64,000 bases of DNA, from positions 62,001-126,000 of the forward strand of contig CAVRBO010000002.1 in NCBI GenBank assembly GCA_963719285.1, written 5' to 3'. Numbering within the stretch: position 1 is the stretch's first letter; each line of letters starts with the position of its first letter. Origin of the DNA: C-114 sp963719285. GTDB lineage: Bacteria > Chloroflexota > Limnocylindria > Limnocylindrales > CSP1-4. This document shows, piece after piece, positions 32,911-40,698 of the stretch. The notes below the pieces were generated by a model. That model was given only the letters and a program-made list of their open reading frames with translations. It searched no databases and was not told the origin of the DNA. Both the position numbers and the translations under genes were made by a program.

Positions 32911-33396
32911 TGTTCCGCCCCGACCTCGTTGACGTCTGGATCTTCCGCGAGGCGGCCGACGGACCGGAGATCCTGCTCCTGCGACGCGTGCCGGGCCGGG
33001 TCCTGCCCGGCCTGTGGCAGGGCGTCTCGGGCTCGCTCGAGGCCGATGAGCGGGTCGTAGCCGGCGCCCTGCGCGAGTTGCGCGAGGAGACCGGGTTCAG
33101 CGCGCCCGGTCGTGGAGGCGTTCTTCGACCTGGACCTCGTGAACCAGTTCCATTTCGCGGCGGCGGACGCGGTCATGACCGCCGCCGTCTTCGCGGCTCG
33201 GGTGCGGGCCGGCGCCGAACCCGCTCTGTCGCACGAGCACGACGCCGCCCGCTGGCTGTCGCTCGAGGCCGCCATCTCGGAGGTGGTCTGGCCGGCCTAC
33301 CGCGACGCCCTTCGCCGGATCGGCGAGAACCTGCTCGATCCGGCCCGCGCCCGCTGGTTCGAGCTGGGCGAGGACGGCCTGAACGTCATCCGCTGA
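32910..33396 (+). pseudogene. NUDIX hydrolase, interrupted by one frameshift just after the Nudix box
   Basis: First part: MFRPDLVDVWIFREAADGPE, LLLRRVPGRVLPGLWQGVSG and a perfect Nudix box (G at the start of GSLEADE, then RELREETGF). At 33105-33107 an extra C in CCC shifts the frame; the second part continues VVEAFFDLDLVNQFHF, HEHDAARWLSLEAAISEVV and ARWFELGEDGLNVIR. Joined length is about 161 residues, usual for pyrophosphohydrolases such as dihydroneopterin-triphosphate diphosphatase; substrate not assigned. Both halves are fully family-like, so the break is recent or an assembly error. Translationally coupled to the DinB-like gene. Confidence 0.8.
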
Positions 33397-33452
33397 GCGC
33401 CGGGCATGCTGAGTGGCGGGCACCCCGAGCGCCGGGCATGCCGAGCGGCGGG
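33395..33452. repeat. 26-bp direct repeat, two copies, 32-bp period
   Basis: Copies at 33395-33420 and 33427-33452 share GAGCGCCGGGCATGC and end in GGCGGG; only a few T/C differences. The first copy overlaps the last bases of the NUDIX gene, including its stop. Confidence 0.7.
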
Positions 33453-33603
33453 AGCGTGGCGCCGGCTCCCGGTTCGTGCCCTTGTGCGTCAGAGGTGCGA
33501 TACGACCGAGAGTCCCGATGGATCGCGGGCCTGGCCGGTCGTTCTGCACCTCAGGAGCACAGAACCGCCGTTGTGCCGCCCCTGACACGCGTCGCGGTGT
33601 CGA

Positions 33604-33626
33604 TCCTGTGCATCACGTGCACAGGA
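33604..33626 (+). promoter_or_regulatory. perfect 9-bp-stem hairpin upstream of guaB3
   Basis: TCCTGTGCA and TGCACAGGA enclose TCACG. It is 120 bp before the predicted -10, so it may be an operator or the end of upstream transcription; there is no T-run. Confidence 0.45.
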
Positions 33627-33745
33627 CGAGCCCCAACGCCGAGGTTTCCGGTCGGCTTCCGGTCGTATTGCACGCCACGGGCACAACCGCGCGGCGCAAG
33701 CCCGGCGGCGCTGCCGGGCGGAGCCGGGAGGGGCCAAGGTCACGG

Positions 33746-33751
33746 TAGACT
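33746..33751 (+). promoter_or_regulatory. -10 element TAGACT of guaB3
   Basis: TAGACT, the most common -10 form in the window, 66 nt before the guaB3 ATG; predicts a short leader with a Shine-Dalgarno rather than a leaderless mRNA. Confidence 0.4.
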
Positions 33752-33817
33752 GTAGGAGCGTCGGGGCGCGGGATCCGACGGGGCGGCGCGCGGAACGTGG
33801 CGGAGGAGCGACATCGG

Positions 33818-35002
33818 ATGACGAAGGCTGACGGGACCCTGGCGACGCCGGCCGCGAGTCGCAGGATCTTCCACTCGAAGGTCGACACGATCCGCCCGAC
33901 CTATGGCTTCGAGGACGTGAGCCTGGCCCCCGGCACGAGCACGATCGAGCCGAACGACGTGGACCTCGTCCAGGAGTTCTGCGGGCTCCCGCTGGCGGTC
34001 CCGATCATCGCCTCGGCGATGGACGCCGTGGTCGATCCGGCCTTCGCGGGCATCCTCGCCCGGCTCGGCGGCCTCGCGATCCTCAACCTCGAGGGCGTCC
34101 AGACGCGCTACGACGAACCCGCCGAGATCCTGGGCCGGATCGCCTCCGCCCCCGATGGCGAAGTCCAGGACCTGCTCGCGGCGGCCTATCGCGAGCCGAT
34201 CCGCGAGGATCTCATCGCCCGCCGGCTCGAAGAGCTCCACGCGGCCGGGACGCCGGCCGCCGTCGCCGCGACCCCCGGCGCCGCTCGCCGGTTCGGGCCG
34301 TTCTGCGCGGAGCACGGCGCGGACCTCTTCCTCGTCCAGAGCCAGGTGAGCAGCGCGCGCCATCTCGCGACCGGCTACGACCCGCTGAGCCTCGAGGAGT
34401 TCACCGGCTTCATGCCCATACCGGTAGCCGTCGGCAACACCACGAACAGCGATGCGGCCTTCGCGCTGATGGAGCAGGGCGCCGCGGCGGTGTTCGTTGG
34501 GGTCGGGCCCGGGGCGGCCTGCACCACCCGCGAGGTCCTCGGCCTCGGCGTTCCCCAGGTCACCGCGATCAGCGATGTCGCCGCCGCCCGGGACGCCTAC
34601 TTCAGCGAGACCGGCCGCTACGTCCCGGTCGTCGCCGACGGGGGGATGCGGCGCGGAGGCGAGCTGGCCAAGGCCATCGCGGCCGGCGCGGACGCGCTCA
34701 TGATCGGCTCCCCGCTCGCGCGCGCCGAGGAGGCGCCCGGCCGTGGCACGAACTGGGGGATGGCGGCGCCGTCGCCCACCCTGCCCCGCGGCACCCGGAT
34801 CAAGGTCGGCACCGTCGGGTCGCTCGAGCGGATCCTGTTCGGCCCGGCCCACGTGACCGACGGCTCCGAGAACCTCATCGGAGCCCTGCGCCAGTCGATG
34901 GCCGCCCTTGGCGCCCGGACGATCGCCGACATGCACGAGGTGGAGATGGTCTACGCGCCGTCCGTCCAGACCGAGGGCAAGTCCTGGCAGCGGAGCCGCT
35001 GA
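33818..35002 (+). CDS. guaB3: GuaB3-family IMP dehydrogenase-like protein
   Basis: A 394-residue member of the GuaB3 group, the CBS-less IMP dehydrogenase relatives of actinobacteria, cyanobacteria and Chloroflexota. Landmarks: TYGFEDVSLAPGTSTIEPND, VPIIASAMDAVVDPAFAGIL, the active-site Cys in GVGPGAACTTREVLGLGVPQ, VVADGGMRRGGELAKAIAAG and DALMIGSPLARAEEAPGRGT. It would oxidise IMP to XMP for GTP synthesis if active; the actinobacterial paralogues' activity is debated. The ATG at 33818 is chosen for the GGAGGAG 9 nt upstream over the GTG at 33797. guaA, the next pathway step, is 3.8 kb downstream but separately transcribed. Confidence 0.93.
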   Translation: MTKADGTLATPAASRRIFHSKVDTIRPTYGFEDVSLAPGTSTIEPNDVDLVQEFCGLPLAVPIIASAMDAVVDPAFAGILARLGGLAILNLEGVQTRYDEPAEILGRIASAPDGEVQDLLAAAYREPIREDLIARRLEELHAAGTPAAVAATPGAARRFGPFCAEHGADLFLVQSQVSSARHLATGYDPLSLEEFTGFMPIPVAVGNTTNSDAAFALMEQGAAAVFVGVGPGAACTTREVLGLGVPQVTAISDVAAARDAYFSETGRYVPVVADGGMRRGGELAKAIAAGADALMIGSPLARAEEAPGRGTNWGMAAPSPTLPRGTRIKVGTVGSLERILFGPAHVTDGSENLIGALRQSMAALGARTIADMHEVEMVYAPSVQTEGKSWQRSR

Positions 35003-35018
35003 CGGCCGGTCGGCCGAC

Positions 35019-35060
35019 GCGGCCGGCGGGCCGTCCAAGGCGGCCGGCGGGCCGCCCAGC
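35019..35060. repeat. 21-bp direct repeat, two copies, before the globin gene
   Basis: Units 35019-35039 and 35040-35060 share GCGGCCGGCGGGCCG and differ at the end (TCCAAG versus CCCAGC). The second ends 6 nt before the globin ATG, so it occupies the place where a Shine-Dalgarno would be. Confidence 0.7.
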
Positions 35061-35066
35061 GCGACC

Positions 35067-35453
35067 ATGACCACCGAGTCGGTGAGCCTCTACGAGACGG
35101 CCGGCGGGATGCCGTTCTTCGAGGCGCTGGTCGACCGGTTCTACGACGGCGTCGCCGGCGACCCGGAGCTCCTGGCGCTGTACCCCGAACCACAGGATCT
35201 GGCGCCGGCGCGGCACCGGCTGACGCTCTTCCTGGCCCAGTACTGGGGCGGCCCCGCGACGTACGACGCGGAACGCGGCCATCCCCGCCTGCGGATGCGC
35301 CACCAGCCGTTCGCGATCGGCCCCGCACAGCGCGATCGGTGGCTCGTCCACATGCGTGCCGCGGTCGTGGCGTGCGCTCCGCCCTCGGACGTGGCCCGGC
35401 GACTGGACGCCTACTTCGAGATGGCTGCCGACGCGATGCGCAACCGCGACTGA
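35067..35453 (+). CDS. truncated hemoglobin (group II, GlbO-like)
   Basis: A 128-residue 2-on-2 globin. SLYETAGGMPFFEALVDRFY at the start, then PEPQDLAPARHRLTLFLAQY with WGGPATYDAERGHPRLRMRH, in which the YWGGP and RMRH stretches (proximal His at RMRHQPF) are group II hallmarks, and QRDRWLVHMRAAVVACAP. Binds haem and O2; proposed roles are oxygen supply or NO/peroxide handling. ATG at 35067; no Shine-Dalgarno is visible because a 21-bp repeat precedes it. Immediately downstream of guaB3 on the same strand. Confidence 0.92.
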   Translation: MTTESVSLYETAGGMPFFEALVDRFYDGVAGDPELLALYPEPQDLAPARHRLTLFLAQYWGGPATYDAERGHPRLRMRHQPFAIGPAQRDRWLVHMRAAVVACAPPSDVARRLDAYFEMAADAMRNRD

Positions 35454-35470
35454 ACCGCTACTGACCGCCC

Positions 35471-35548
35471 GCGACGTCCGTCCGCGACGTCCGTCCGCGA
35501 CACCCGCCCACGTTGCCTGCCCACGACACCTGCCCACGACACCCGCCC
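35471..35548. repeat. 13-bp minisatellite, six units
   Basis: Six consecutive 13-mers: two identical GCGACGTCCGTCC, then GCGACACCCGCCC, ACGTTGCCTGCCC, ACGACACCTGCCC and ACGACACCCGCCC. Consensus RCGACACCCGCCC. 13 is not a multiple of 3, so the array is non-coding. Confidence 0.85.
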
Positions 35549-35559
35549 GCGACCTTCGG

Positions 35560-35611
35560 GTCGACGGCGACCTCCGCCGATGTCGACGGCGACCTCCGCC
35601 GAAGTCGACGG
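35560..35611. repeat. 22-bp tandem repeat, 2.4 copies
   Basis: Units 35560-35581 and 35582-35603 are identical except for the last base; each begins GTCGACGGCGACC and continues TCCGCCGA. A third copy is cut after GTCGACGG. Lies 11 bp after the 13-bp array. Confidence 0.85.
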
Positions 35612-35752
35612 ATGACGATGGCGGATGCGATCCATCGTCCAGCCCGGGTGTCCCCTCCCGTCCGGCGGAATCCGGGCTCGGTGGGCGCAGTCTTCCTCCA
35701 TCGGGTACCGGAGGCCAAGGGCCGGAGGACCTGTGAAAGGAGGCAAGCGCTC

Positions 35753-36016
35753 ATGTATCACCAGGATCAGTTCAAGATCATGATCCTCGACAACCCGCCC
35801 GCCCCGGCCGGCCCGCCGCTGCGGAGCGCGTGCCTCGTTCCCGGCTGCCCCTGCAAGGACGCTCGGATCGTGTCGCACCGCCGCGCGGCCTTCTTCGCCG
35901 CGATGGCCCGGGGTGCCGGCGAGACCGCCGACCGGGTCGTGCCGGTCGAGCCTTCCTGGGCCTTCAGCTGGATCGTCCCGTCCCTGACGGACCTCGACCG
36001 CGAGGTGGCGGCGTGA
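35753..36016 (+). CDS. small Cys-containing protein, unknown function
   Basis: An 87-residue protein starting MYHQDQFKIMILDNPPAPAG, then SACLVPGCPCKDARIVSHRR with three closely spaced Cys, and a C-terminal segment PSWAFSWIVPSLTDLDREVA. The CxxxxxCxC plus His pattern could bind a metal. The start is certain: AAAGGAGG sits 7 nt before the ATG, the best Shine-Dalgarno in the window, implying high translation. No family recognised. Confidence 0.65.
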   Translation: MYHQDQFKIMILDNPPAPAGPPLRSACLVPGCPCKDARIVSHRRAAFFAAMARGAGETADRVVPVEPSWAFSWIVPSLTDLDREVAA

Positions 36017-36031
36017 CCGCCGCCGGCGCGC

Positions 36032-36226
36032 ATGGGCGCGATCCTTATCGTCATCCTGGCGTTCGTCGCCGTCGGCGCCATCGTCGGAGCGCTCATCCTC
36101 GTCGGCGCTCTCGTGGCTCTCGTCGCGGCGTGTGTCGTCGTCGGGACCCTCATCGGGGACGCGATCGGCTCGATCGGCCGCGGCGGTCGGCGCGCCCCGG
36201 ACGTCTCGTACTGGAACGCCGGGTAG
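36032..36226 (+). CDS. small membrane protein with a long hydrophobic stretch
   Basis: A 64-residue protein beginning MGAILIVILAFVAVGAIVGA and continuing hydrophobic to about residue 45 (two closely packed spans with small residues), then a basic tail GRGGRRAPDVSYWNAG. Follows the 87-residue gene by 15 bp on the same strand. Could be a chance hydrophobic frame, but the clean two-span, basic-tail design favours a real gene. Confidence 0.5.
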   Translation: MGAILIVILAFVAVGAIVGALILVGALVALVAACVVVGTLIGDAIGSIGRGGRRAPDVSYWNAG

Positions 36227-36231
36227 GCACG

Positions 36232-36396
36232 ATGGACGCCGGGAGCCTGCTCGCCTTCTCCATCGCGCTGCTCGTCACCCTGGACGTCGCGGCCTCGCGG
36301 ATCGGCCACGGGCCGGCCCGACGGTCCGCCCACCTCCGGCGTGGCCGGCCGGAACCAGGCGGACCTGCCCACCTGCCGGCAGACCCTCCCGCCTGA
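36232..36396 (+). CDS. small one-TM protein (tentative)
   Basis: A 54-residue frame: MDAGSLLAFSIALLVTLDVA followed by an Arg/Pro-rich tail. It starts 5 bp after the preceding small membrane protein gene. Support is limited to one hydrophobic helix and gene spacing; the tail is low-complexity and typical of random high-GC sequence. Confidence 0.35.
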   Translation: MDAGSLLAFSIALLVTLDVAASRIGHGPARRSAHLRRGRPEPGGPAHLPADPPA

Positions 36397-36584
36397 CCAC
36401 AGCACTCCTCCCGCCGGCCGGCTCCTCCTCCCTCCGGCCGACCGGCGACCGAAGCGGCGCCTCCTCCTGGGCGCCGCTTCGGCGCGTCTTCGACCATGTC
36501 CGAGGCTGGCGGCGGCTTGTCCGGGGCGACCGCAGGGGCGCGACGCGGCGCGGCGGGGGCGCTCGCCGGCGGTTCGTCGGTTGG

Positions 36585-36590
36585 TACCAT
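36585..36590 (+). promoter_or_regulatory. -10 element TACCAT, leaderless peptidase gene
   Basis: TACCAT ends 7 nt before the ATG at 36598. Confidence 0.45.
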
Positions 36591-36597
36591 CCGCCCG

Positions 36598-38742
36598 ATG
36601 CGCGCCGTCCCGCCCTCCCGTCTCCACCTGTCGAGTGTCGTGGCGCGCACGTCGATCGTCGCCATCGCCTTTGCCCTTCTGGCGGCGTGCAGCAGCTCGG
36701 CGACGGGTGGCTGGACCTATCCGCCGGTCCCGTCCGCCGCGGCGGCGGTGCCGAGTGCCGCCTCGCCATCGACCCCGCCCGCCGTCGCGAGCCCCGGTTC
36801 ATCGGGCGGAGCCTCCGGGACCGCCGCGCCCGGATCCCCGGCGTACTCCCCGGGGACGTCGATCGCCCCATCGACGGCCCCGGCCTCGTCGCCGCCGACC
36901 GGCCCGTCGCCCGCGGCCCTTCCGCAGACCCCGACGGTCGTCAAGGTCCAGTCGTGTCCCGGCAGCGAGTTCACGTGCGTGACGCTCAGGGTTCCGCGCG
37001 ACCACTTCACGGCAGGCGGGCCGATGTGGGACGTCACCTTCGCGATCAAGCGCGCAGCCAAACAACGCAAGGGGGTCTTCGTGACCGTGACCGGCGGTCC
37101 CGGTTCGAGCGGGCTGAGCAGCGCCGATGACTACACGTCGGCGTACGCAAGTTCGATCACCGACCAGTACGACATCGTCTTCTTCGACCAGCGCGGTGTG
37201 GGGATGTCGGAGCCGCTCGCCTGCCCGAACGCGACGGCCGTCTACTACCAGACGGACAACGATCCCACCGATGCCGCCCAGTTCGACGGCGCGGCCAACG
37301 ATGCGAAGACGTACGCCGACGCCTGTCTCGCCGAGACGAAGGTCGACCCGGCCGACCTGCCGTTCTTCTCGACCCGCCAGGCGGTCGAGGATCTGGAGGC
37401 ATTCCGGCTGTACCTCGGGGTGGACAAGCTCGCCATCTACGGCGAGAGCTACGGCACCCAGTACGTCCAGACGTACGCCGACGCGCACCCGGACCACGTC
37501 GCGTCGCTGTTCGTCGACGGACCCGTGGACCTGACGATGGATGCCCCGGCCTTCTATCGAGAAGAGGTCCGCGCCTTCGACGACGCACTGACGGCCACGC
37601 TCACCGACTGCGACACGGACCGGGTCTGCCGGAAGGACACGGCGTCGGGCGCGATCGTCGGCTACGACGCGCTGCGCAAGAAGCTCCTCGCCGGGCCGGT
37701 GTCCGTCCGATTCCCGCTCGCCGATGGGAGCTTCGCGACCCGCGCTCTCACGTCGGCGCTCCTGGACAACGCCGCGGCCGGCTACGTCTACTCGGAACTG
37801 AGCCGGATGCTGCTCCAGCGGGCGGTGACCGCCGCGACCAGAGGCGACTACGTGCCCCTCATGCGGCTCGCCTACGACAGCCTCTATGTCGACCCCGAGA
37901 CCCAGGCCGCCATCGTGGATCCGAGCTACTCGGACGCGATGTACTACGCGGTCGAGTGCCAGGACTATGCCTACTACCCGGCGGCGGGCGACCCGATCGC
38001 GCGGTTCCACGCCTGGGTCGAGGACGCGAAGAAGGCCGATGTCCAGTCGCTCCGCCTGTCGAGCACGTACTTCGGCGACGCTCCGTGCCTGTGGTGGCCG
38101 AACACGCCGACGACCGATCCACGCGTCCCGGCCCTCACCGACGAGCCGTTCCCGACGTTCGTCCTGACCGCGACGTTGGATCCGGCGACGCCGTTCGCCG
38201 ACGCGATGCGGATCTACGGCCGCCTGACGGACGCGTACCTGTTCGTCCAGCGCGGCGGTCCGCACGTCATCTTCGGGCGCGGCCTGTCCTGTCCCGACGA
38301 TGCGATCAGCGCATTCCTGGGTGCCGACGTCCTGCCCGCCACGCGGATCACGGTCTGCGACGGCGAAGTCGCCGACGACTATGTCGCGAATCCCCTCCGG
38401 ACGGCCGCGGCCTACACGACGGCGAGCCAGTTCGCGACCTCCGTCGAGGACACGCTCCTCAACTCCGACGATTACAACTACCGCTTCGGCTCGGACCCGC
38501 TCGCCCTGGGCTGCGACGACGGGGGCGCGTTGACCTTCAGGCCCAACTCGGCCGGGACCCGCGTCGACTTCTCCCGTTGCGCCTACACGCCGGGCCTGGC
38601 GATGACCGGCAACGCGCTGCTGGGCGACGACGGTTCCTTCCGCCTGTCGGTCAAGATCGGCGGCCGGCCGTTCGTCTACGTCCGCGACGCGGACGACAAG
38701 GTCTCGCTGTCCGGCACGTTCCGGGGCAAGCCCGCCCGCTGA
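36598..38742 (+). CDS. TAP-like alpha/beta-hydrolase peptidase, lipoprotein
   Basis: A 714-residue secreted lipoprotein. Signal peptide with lipobox VAIAFALLAACSSS (Cys near residue 30), then a Ser/Pro/Ala-rich linker to about residue 110. The hydrolase core shows VFVTVTGGPGSSGLSSADDY (oxyanion HGGPG-like), IVFFDQRGVGMSEPLACPN, and the nucleophile elbow LAIYGESYGTQYVQTYADAH. The C-terminal domain (TAP-like) carries Asp in ATLDPATPFADA and His in RGGPHVIFGRG. Family members remove N-terminal di- or tripeptides. The last 100 residues form an extra beta-rich domain. Leaderless ATG. Confidence 0.9.
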   Translation: MRAVPPSRLHLSSVVARTSIVAIAFALLAACSSSATGGWTYPPVPSAAAAVPSAASPSTPPAVASPGSSGGASGTAAPGSPAYSPGTSIAPSTAPASSPPTGPSPAALPQTPTVVKVQSCPGSEFTCVTLRVPRDHFTAGGPMWDVTFAIKRAAKQRKGVFVTVTGGPGSSGLSSADDYTSAYASSITDQYDIVFFDQRGVGMSEPLACPNATAVYYQTDNDPTDAAQFDGAANDAKTYADACLAETKVDPADLPFFSTRQAVEDLEAFRLYLGVDKLAIYGESYGTQYVQTYADAHPDHVASLFVDGPVDLTMDAPAFYREEVRAFDDALTATLTDCDTDRVCRKDTASGAIVGYDALRKKLLAGPVSVRFPLADGSFATRALTSALLDNAAAGYVYSELSRMLLQRAVTAATRGDYVPLMRLAYDSLYVDPETQAAIVDPSYSDAMYYAVECQDYAYYPAAGDPIARFHAWVEDAKKADVQSLRLSSTYFGDAPCLWWPNTPTTDPRVPALTDEPFPTFVLTATLDPATPFADAMRIYGRLTDAYLFVQRGGPHVIFGRGLSCPDDAISAFLGADVLPATRITVCDGEVADDYVANPLRTAAAYTTASQFATSVEDTLLNSDDYNYRFGSDPLALGCDDGGALTFRPNSAGTRVDFSRCAYTPGLAMTGNALLGDDGSFRLSVKIGGRPFVYVRDADDKVSLSGTFRGKPAR

Positions 38743-38784
38743 TCGCGATCCCATCCGCACCTGCCCGGAGCGCCCCGGGCCGGG

Positions 38785-38790
38785 TAGACT
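38785..38790 (+). promoter_or_regulatory. -10 element TAGACT of guaA
   Basis: TAGACT 33 nt upstream of the proposed TTG start, followed by GGAGAG/GGAGGGC; a leadered promoter. Confidence 0.4.
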
Positions 38791-38823
38791 TCACGCAACG
38801 CGGCGGAGAGCGGAGGGCGGCGG

Positions 38824-40617
38824 TTGGCGGACGCGGTGGAGGAGAGTCCCGAGGCCGGGGAACGGTCGGACGCGACGCCGCCTGCGGCGGAGGGGCGCGA
38901 TCGGGGCAAGACCGTCCACGGCGCCGCGGCGAACGCCGGACACCGGGTCCTCGCCCCTGACGACGCGGAGGTCGAGGCCTATCTCGAGACCGCCCTCAAC
39001 GCCCCGGCGCCCGAGCGGACGCCCGACGACGGCATCACCCCCACCGAGGCGCTGGAGCCCGACCGGGTCATCGTCCTGGACTTCGGGAGCCAGTTCGCCC
39101 AGCTCATCGCGCGGCGCGTCCGCGAGCTCAACGTCTACAGCGAGCTCATGCCCCACGACACGCCGTGGGCCGAGATCGAGCGCCGCCGGCCCAAGGCCAT
39201 CATCCTGTCCGGCTCGCCGAACTCCGTGTACGACGCCGATGCGCCCAAGCCGGATCCGGCCATCTGGAACGGGCGGATCCCGGTCCTCGGCATCTGCTAC
39301 GGCGCCCAGCTCATGGCCCACGAGCTCGGCGGCGACGTGGCTCCGACCGGCCGGCGCGAGTACGGGCCGGCGACCGTCACGATCACCGCCGGCGACGGCC
39401 TGTTCGCCGGCTTGGAGCGCGACCAGCCGGTCTGGATGAGCCATGGCGACTCGATCACCCGGTTGCCGGAGGGCTTCCGGACCACCGCCCAGACCGACTC
39501 GAGCCCGCTCGCGAGCTTCATGGACCCGAGCCGCGGGCTGTACGCCATCCAGTTCCACCCGGAGGTCGTCCACACGCCCCACGGCCGGGACGTCCTGCGC
39601 AACTTCGTCATCGGGATCGCCGGCGCGCGGCCGACGTGGACCGCCGCCAACTTCGTGGAGGCGACCGTGGCCGGGATCCGGGCCCGGGTCGATGCCCACG
39701 CCGCGGCGACCGGCTCGGACGGGTGGGTCATCTGCGCCCTCTCGGGCGGCGTCGACTCCGCGGTCGCCGCCGCGCTCGTCCACCGTGCCGTCGGCGATCG
39801 CCTCACCTGCATCTACGTCGACCACGGGCTCATGCGGAAGAAGGAATCCGAGCTCCTGCGGGTCACCTTCGAGGCGAACCTCGGGATGCGCCTGATCATG
39901 GTGGATGCCCGCGAGCGGTTCCTGCTCCGCCTTGCCGGGGTGGTCGATCCGGAGGAGAAGCGCCGGATCATCGGCGACGAGTTCATCCGCGTCTTCGAAG
40001 AGGAGGCGACCAAGCTCGGCCGGATCGACTTCCTCACCCAGGGCACGCTCTACCCGGACGTCATCGAGTCCGCGACACCCGAGACCAAGGCGGCCCAGAA
40101 GATCAAGACCCACCACAACGTGGGCGGCCTGCCGGCGGACCTGCGCTTCCAGCTCATCGAGCCGCTCCGGTACCTCTTCAAGGATGAGGTCCGGGCCGTG
40201 GGTGTCGAGCTGGGCCTGCCCGACGCGATGGTCCATCGCCAGCCGTTCCCCGGCCCGGGGCTCGCCATCCGGATCCTCGGCGAGGTGACCGCGGAACGGC
40301 TCGAGACACTCCGCGACGCCGACTGGATCGTGATCGACGAGATCAAGGCCGCCGGGCTGTACCGGAGCGTGTGGCAGTCGTTCGCGATCCTCACCCCGGT
40401 CCGGTCGGTCGGCGTCATGGGCGACGGGCGCACCTATGCGAACGTGGTGGCCATCCGCGCCGTGACCTCGGAGGACGGCATGACCGCCGATTGGGCCAAG
40501 CTCCCCTATGACGTCCTCGGCAAGATCTCGTCCCGCATCGTGAACGAGGTCCCGGGCGTGAACCGGGTCGTCTACGACATCAGTTCGAAGCCGCCGGCGA
40601 CCATCGAATGGGAGTGA
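38824..40617 (+). CDS. guaA: GMP synthase (glutamine-hydrolysing)
   Basis: Converts XMP to GMP. Up to 597 residues. Glutaminase domain: VIVLDFGSQFAQLIARRVRE, nucleophile Cys in VLGICYGAQLMAHELGG, and His/Glu in IQFHPEVVHTPHG. ATP pyrophosphatase domain: P-loop ALSGGVDSAVAAALVHRAVG, LTCIYVDHGLMRKKESELL, and dimerisation domain with FPGPGLAIRILGEVT and RVVYDISSKPPATIEWE at the exact usual C-terminus. The first 78 residues are an acidic, low-complexity extension absent from typical GuaA; the true start may be internal. TTG is kept because of the TAGACT and GGAGGGC upstream. Confidence 0.95.
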   Translation: MADAVEESPEAGERSDATPPAAEGRDRGKTVHGAAANAGHRVLAPDDAEVEAYLETALNAPAPERTPDDGITPTEALEPDRVIVLDFGSQFAQLIARRVRELNVYSELMPHDTPWAEIERRRPKAIILSGSPNSVYDADAPKPDPAIWNGRIPVLGICYGAQLMAHELGGDVAPTGRREYGPATVTITAGDGLFAGLERDQPVWMSHGDSITRLPEGFRTTAQTDSSPLASFMDPSRGLYAIQFHPEVVHTPHGRDVLRNFVIGIAGARPTWTAANFVEATVAGIRARVDAHAAATGSDGWVICALSGGVDSAVAAALVHRAVGDRLTCIYVDHGLMRKKESELLRVTFEANLGMRLIMVDARERFLLRLAGVVDPEEKRRIIGDEFIRVFEEEATKLGRIDFLTQGTLYPDVIESATPETKAAQKIKTHHNVGGLPADLRFQLIEPLRYLFKDEVRAVGVELGLPDAMVHRQPFPGPGLAIRILGEVTAERLETLRDADWIVIDEIKAAGLYRSVWQSFAILTPVRSVGVMGDGRTYANVVAIRAVTSEDGMTADWAKLPYDVLGKISSRIVNEVPGVNRVVYDISSKPPATIEWE

Positions 40618-40685
40618 CCGCCGGGCGGTGCGAAATGGCACCGATCCGGGACCTCCGGGTGGTGCGTGGCGGTACTTCGACGCGC

Positions 40686-40691
40686 TAGGAT
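40686..40691 (+). promoter_or_regulatory. -10 element TAGGAT, leaderless zinc-ribbon gene
   Basis: TAGGAT ends 7 nt before the ATG at 40699. Confidence 0.45.
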
Positions 40692-40698
40692 GGCGCCC

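Larger units (their letters stand above)
33397..33817. other. 421-bp region before guaB3: repeats, hairpin and promoter
   Basis: No gene seen. It contains a 26-bp direct repeat (33395-33420 and 33427-33452), a perfect hairpin at 33604-33626, the doubled motif TTCCGGTCG near 33645-33665, and the TAGACT -10 at 33746. Not a riboswitch class I recognise. Confidence 0.5.
35454..35752. other. 299-bp gene-free stretch with tandem repeats and a strong Shine-Dalgarno at its end
   Basis: After the globin stop: a 13-bp tandem array (35471-35548), a 22-bp tandem repeat (35560-35611), then unique sequence ending in AAAGGAGG before the small protein at 35753. No gene supported. Confidence 0.6.

Noticed and set aside
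32910..33396. NUDIX halves as two separate genes
   Set aside because: The second half starts mid-domain at a GTG without a Shine-Dalgarno; deleting one C restores a single continuous NUDIX protein.
33480..33817. Riboswitch before guaB3
   Set aside because: Several stems are present, but none matches a purine, guanidine, ppGpp or c-di-nucleotide class that I know, and the predicted -10 lies after them.
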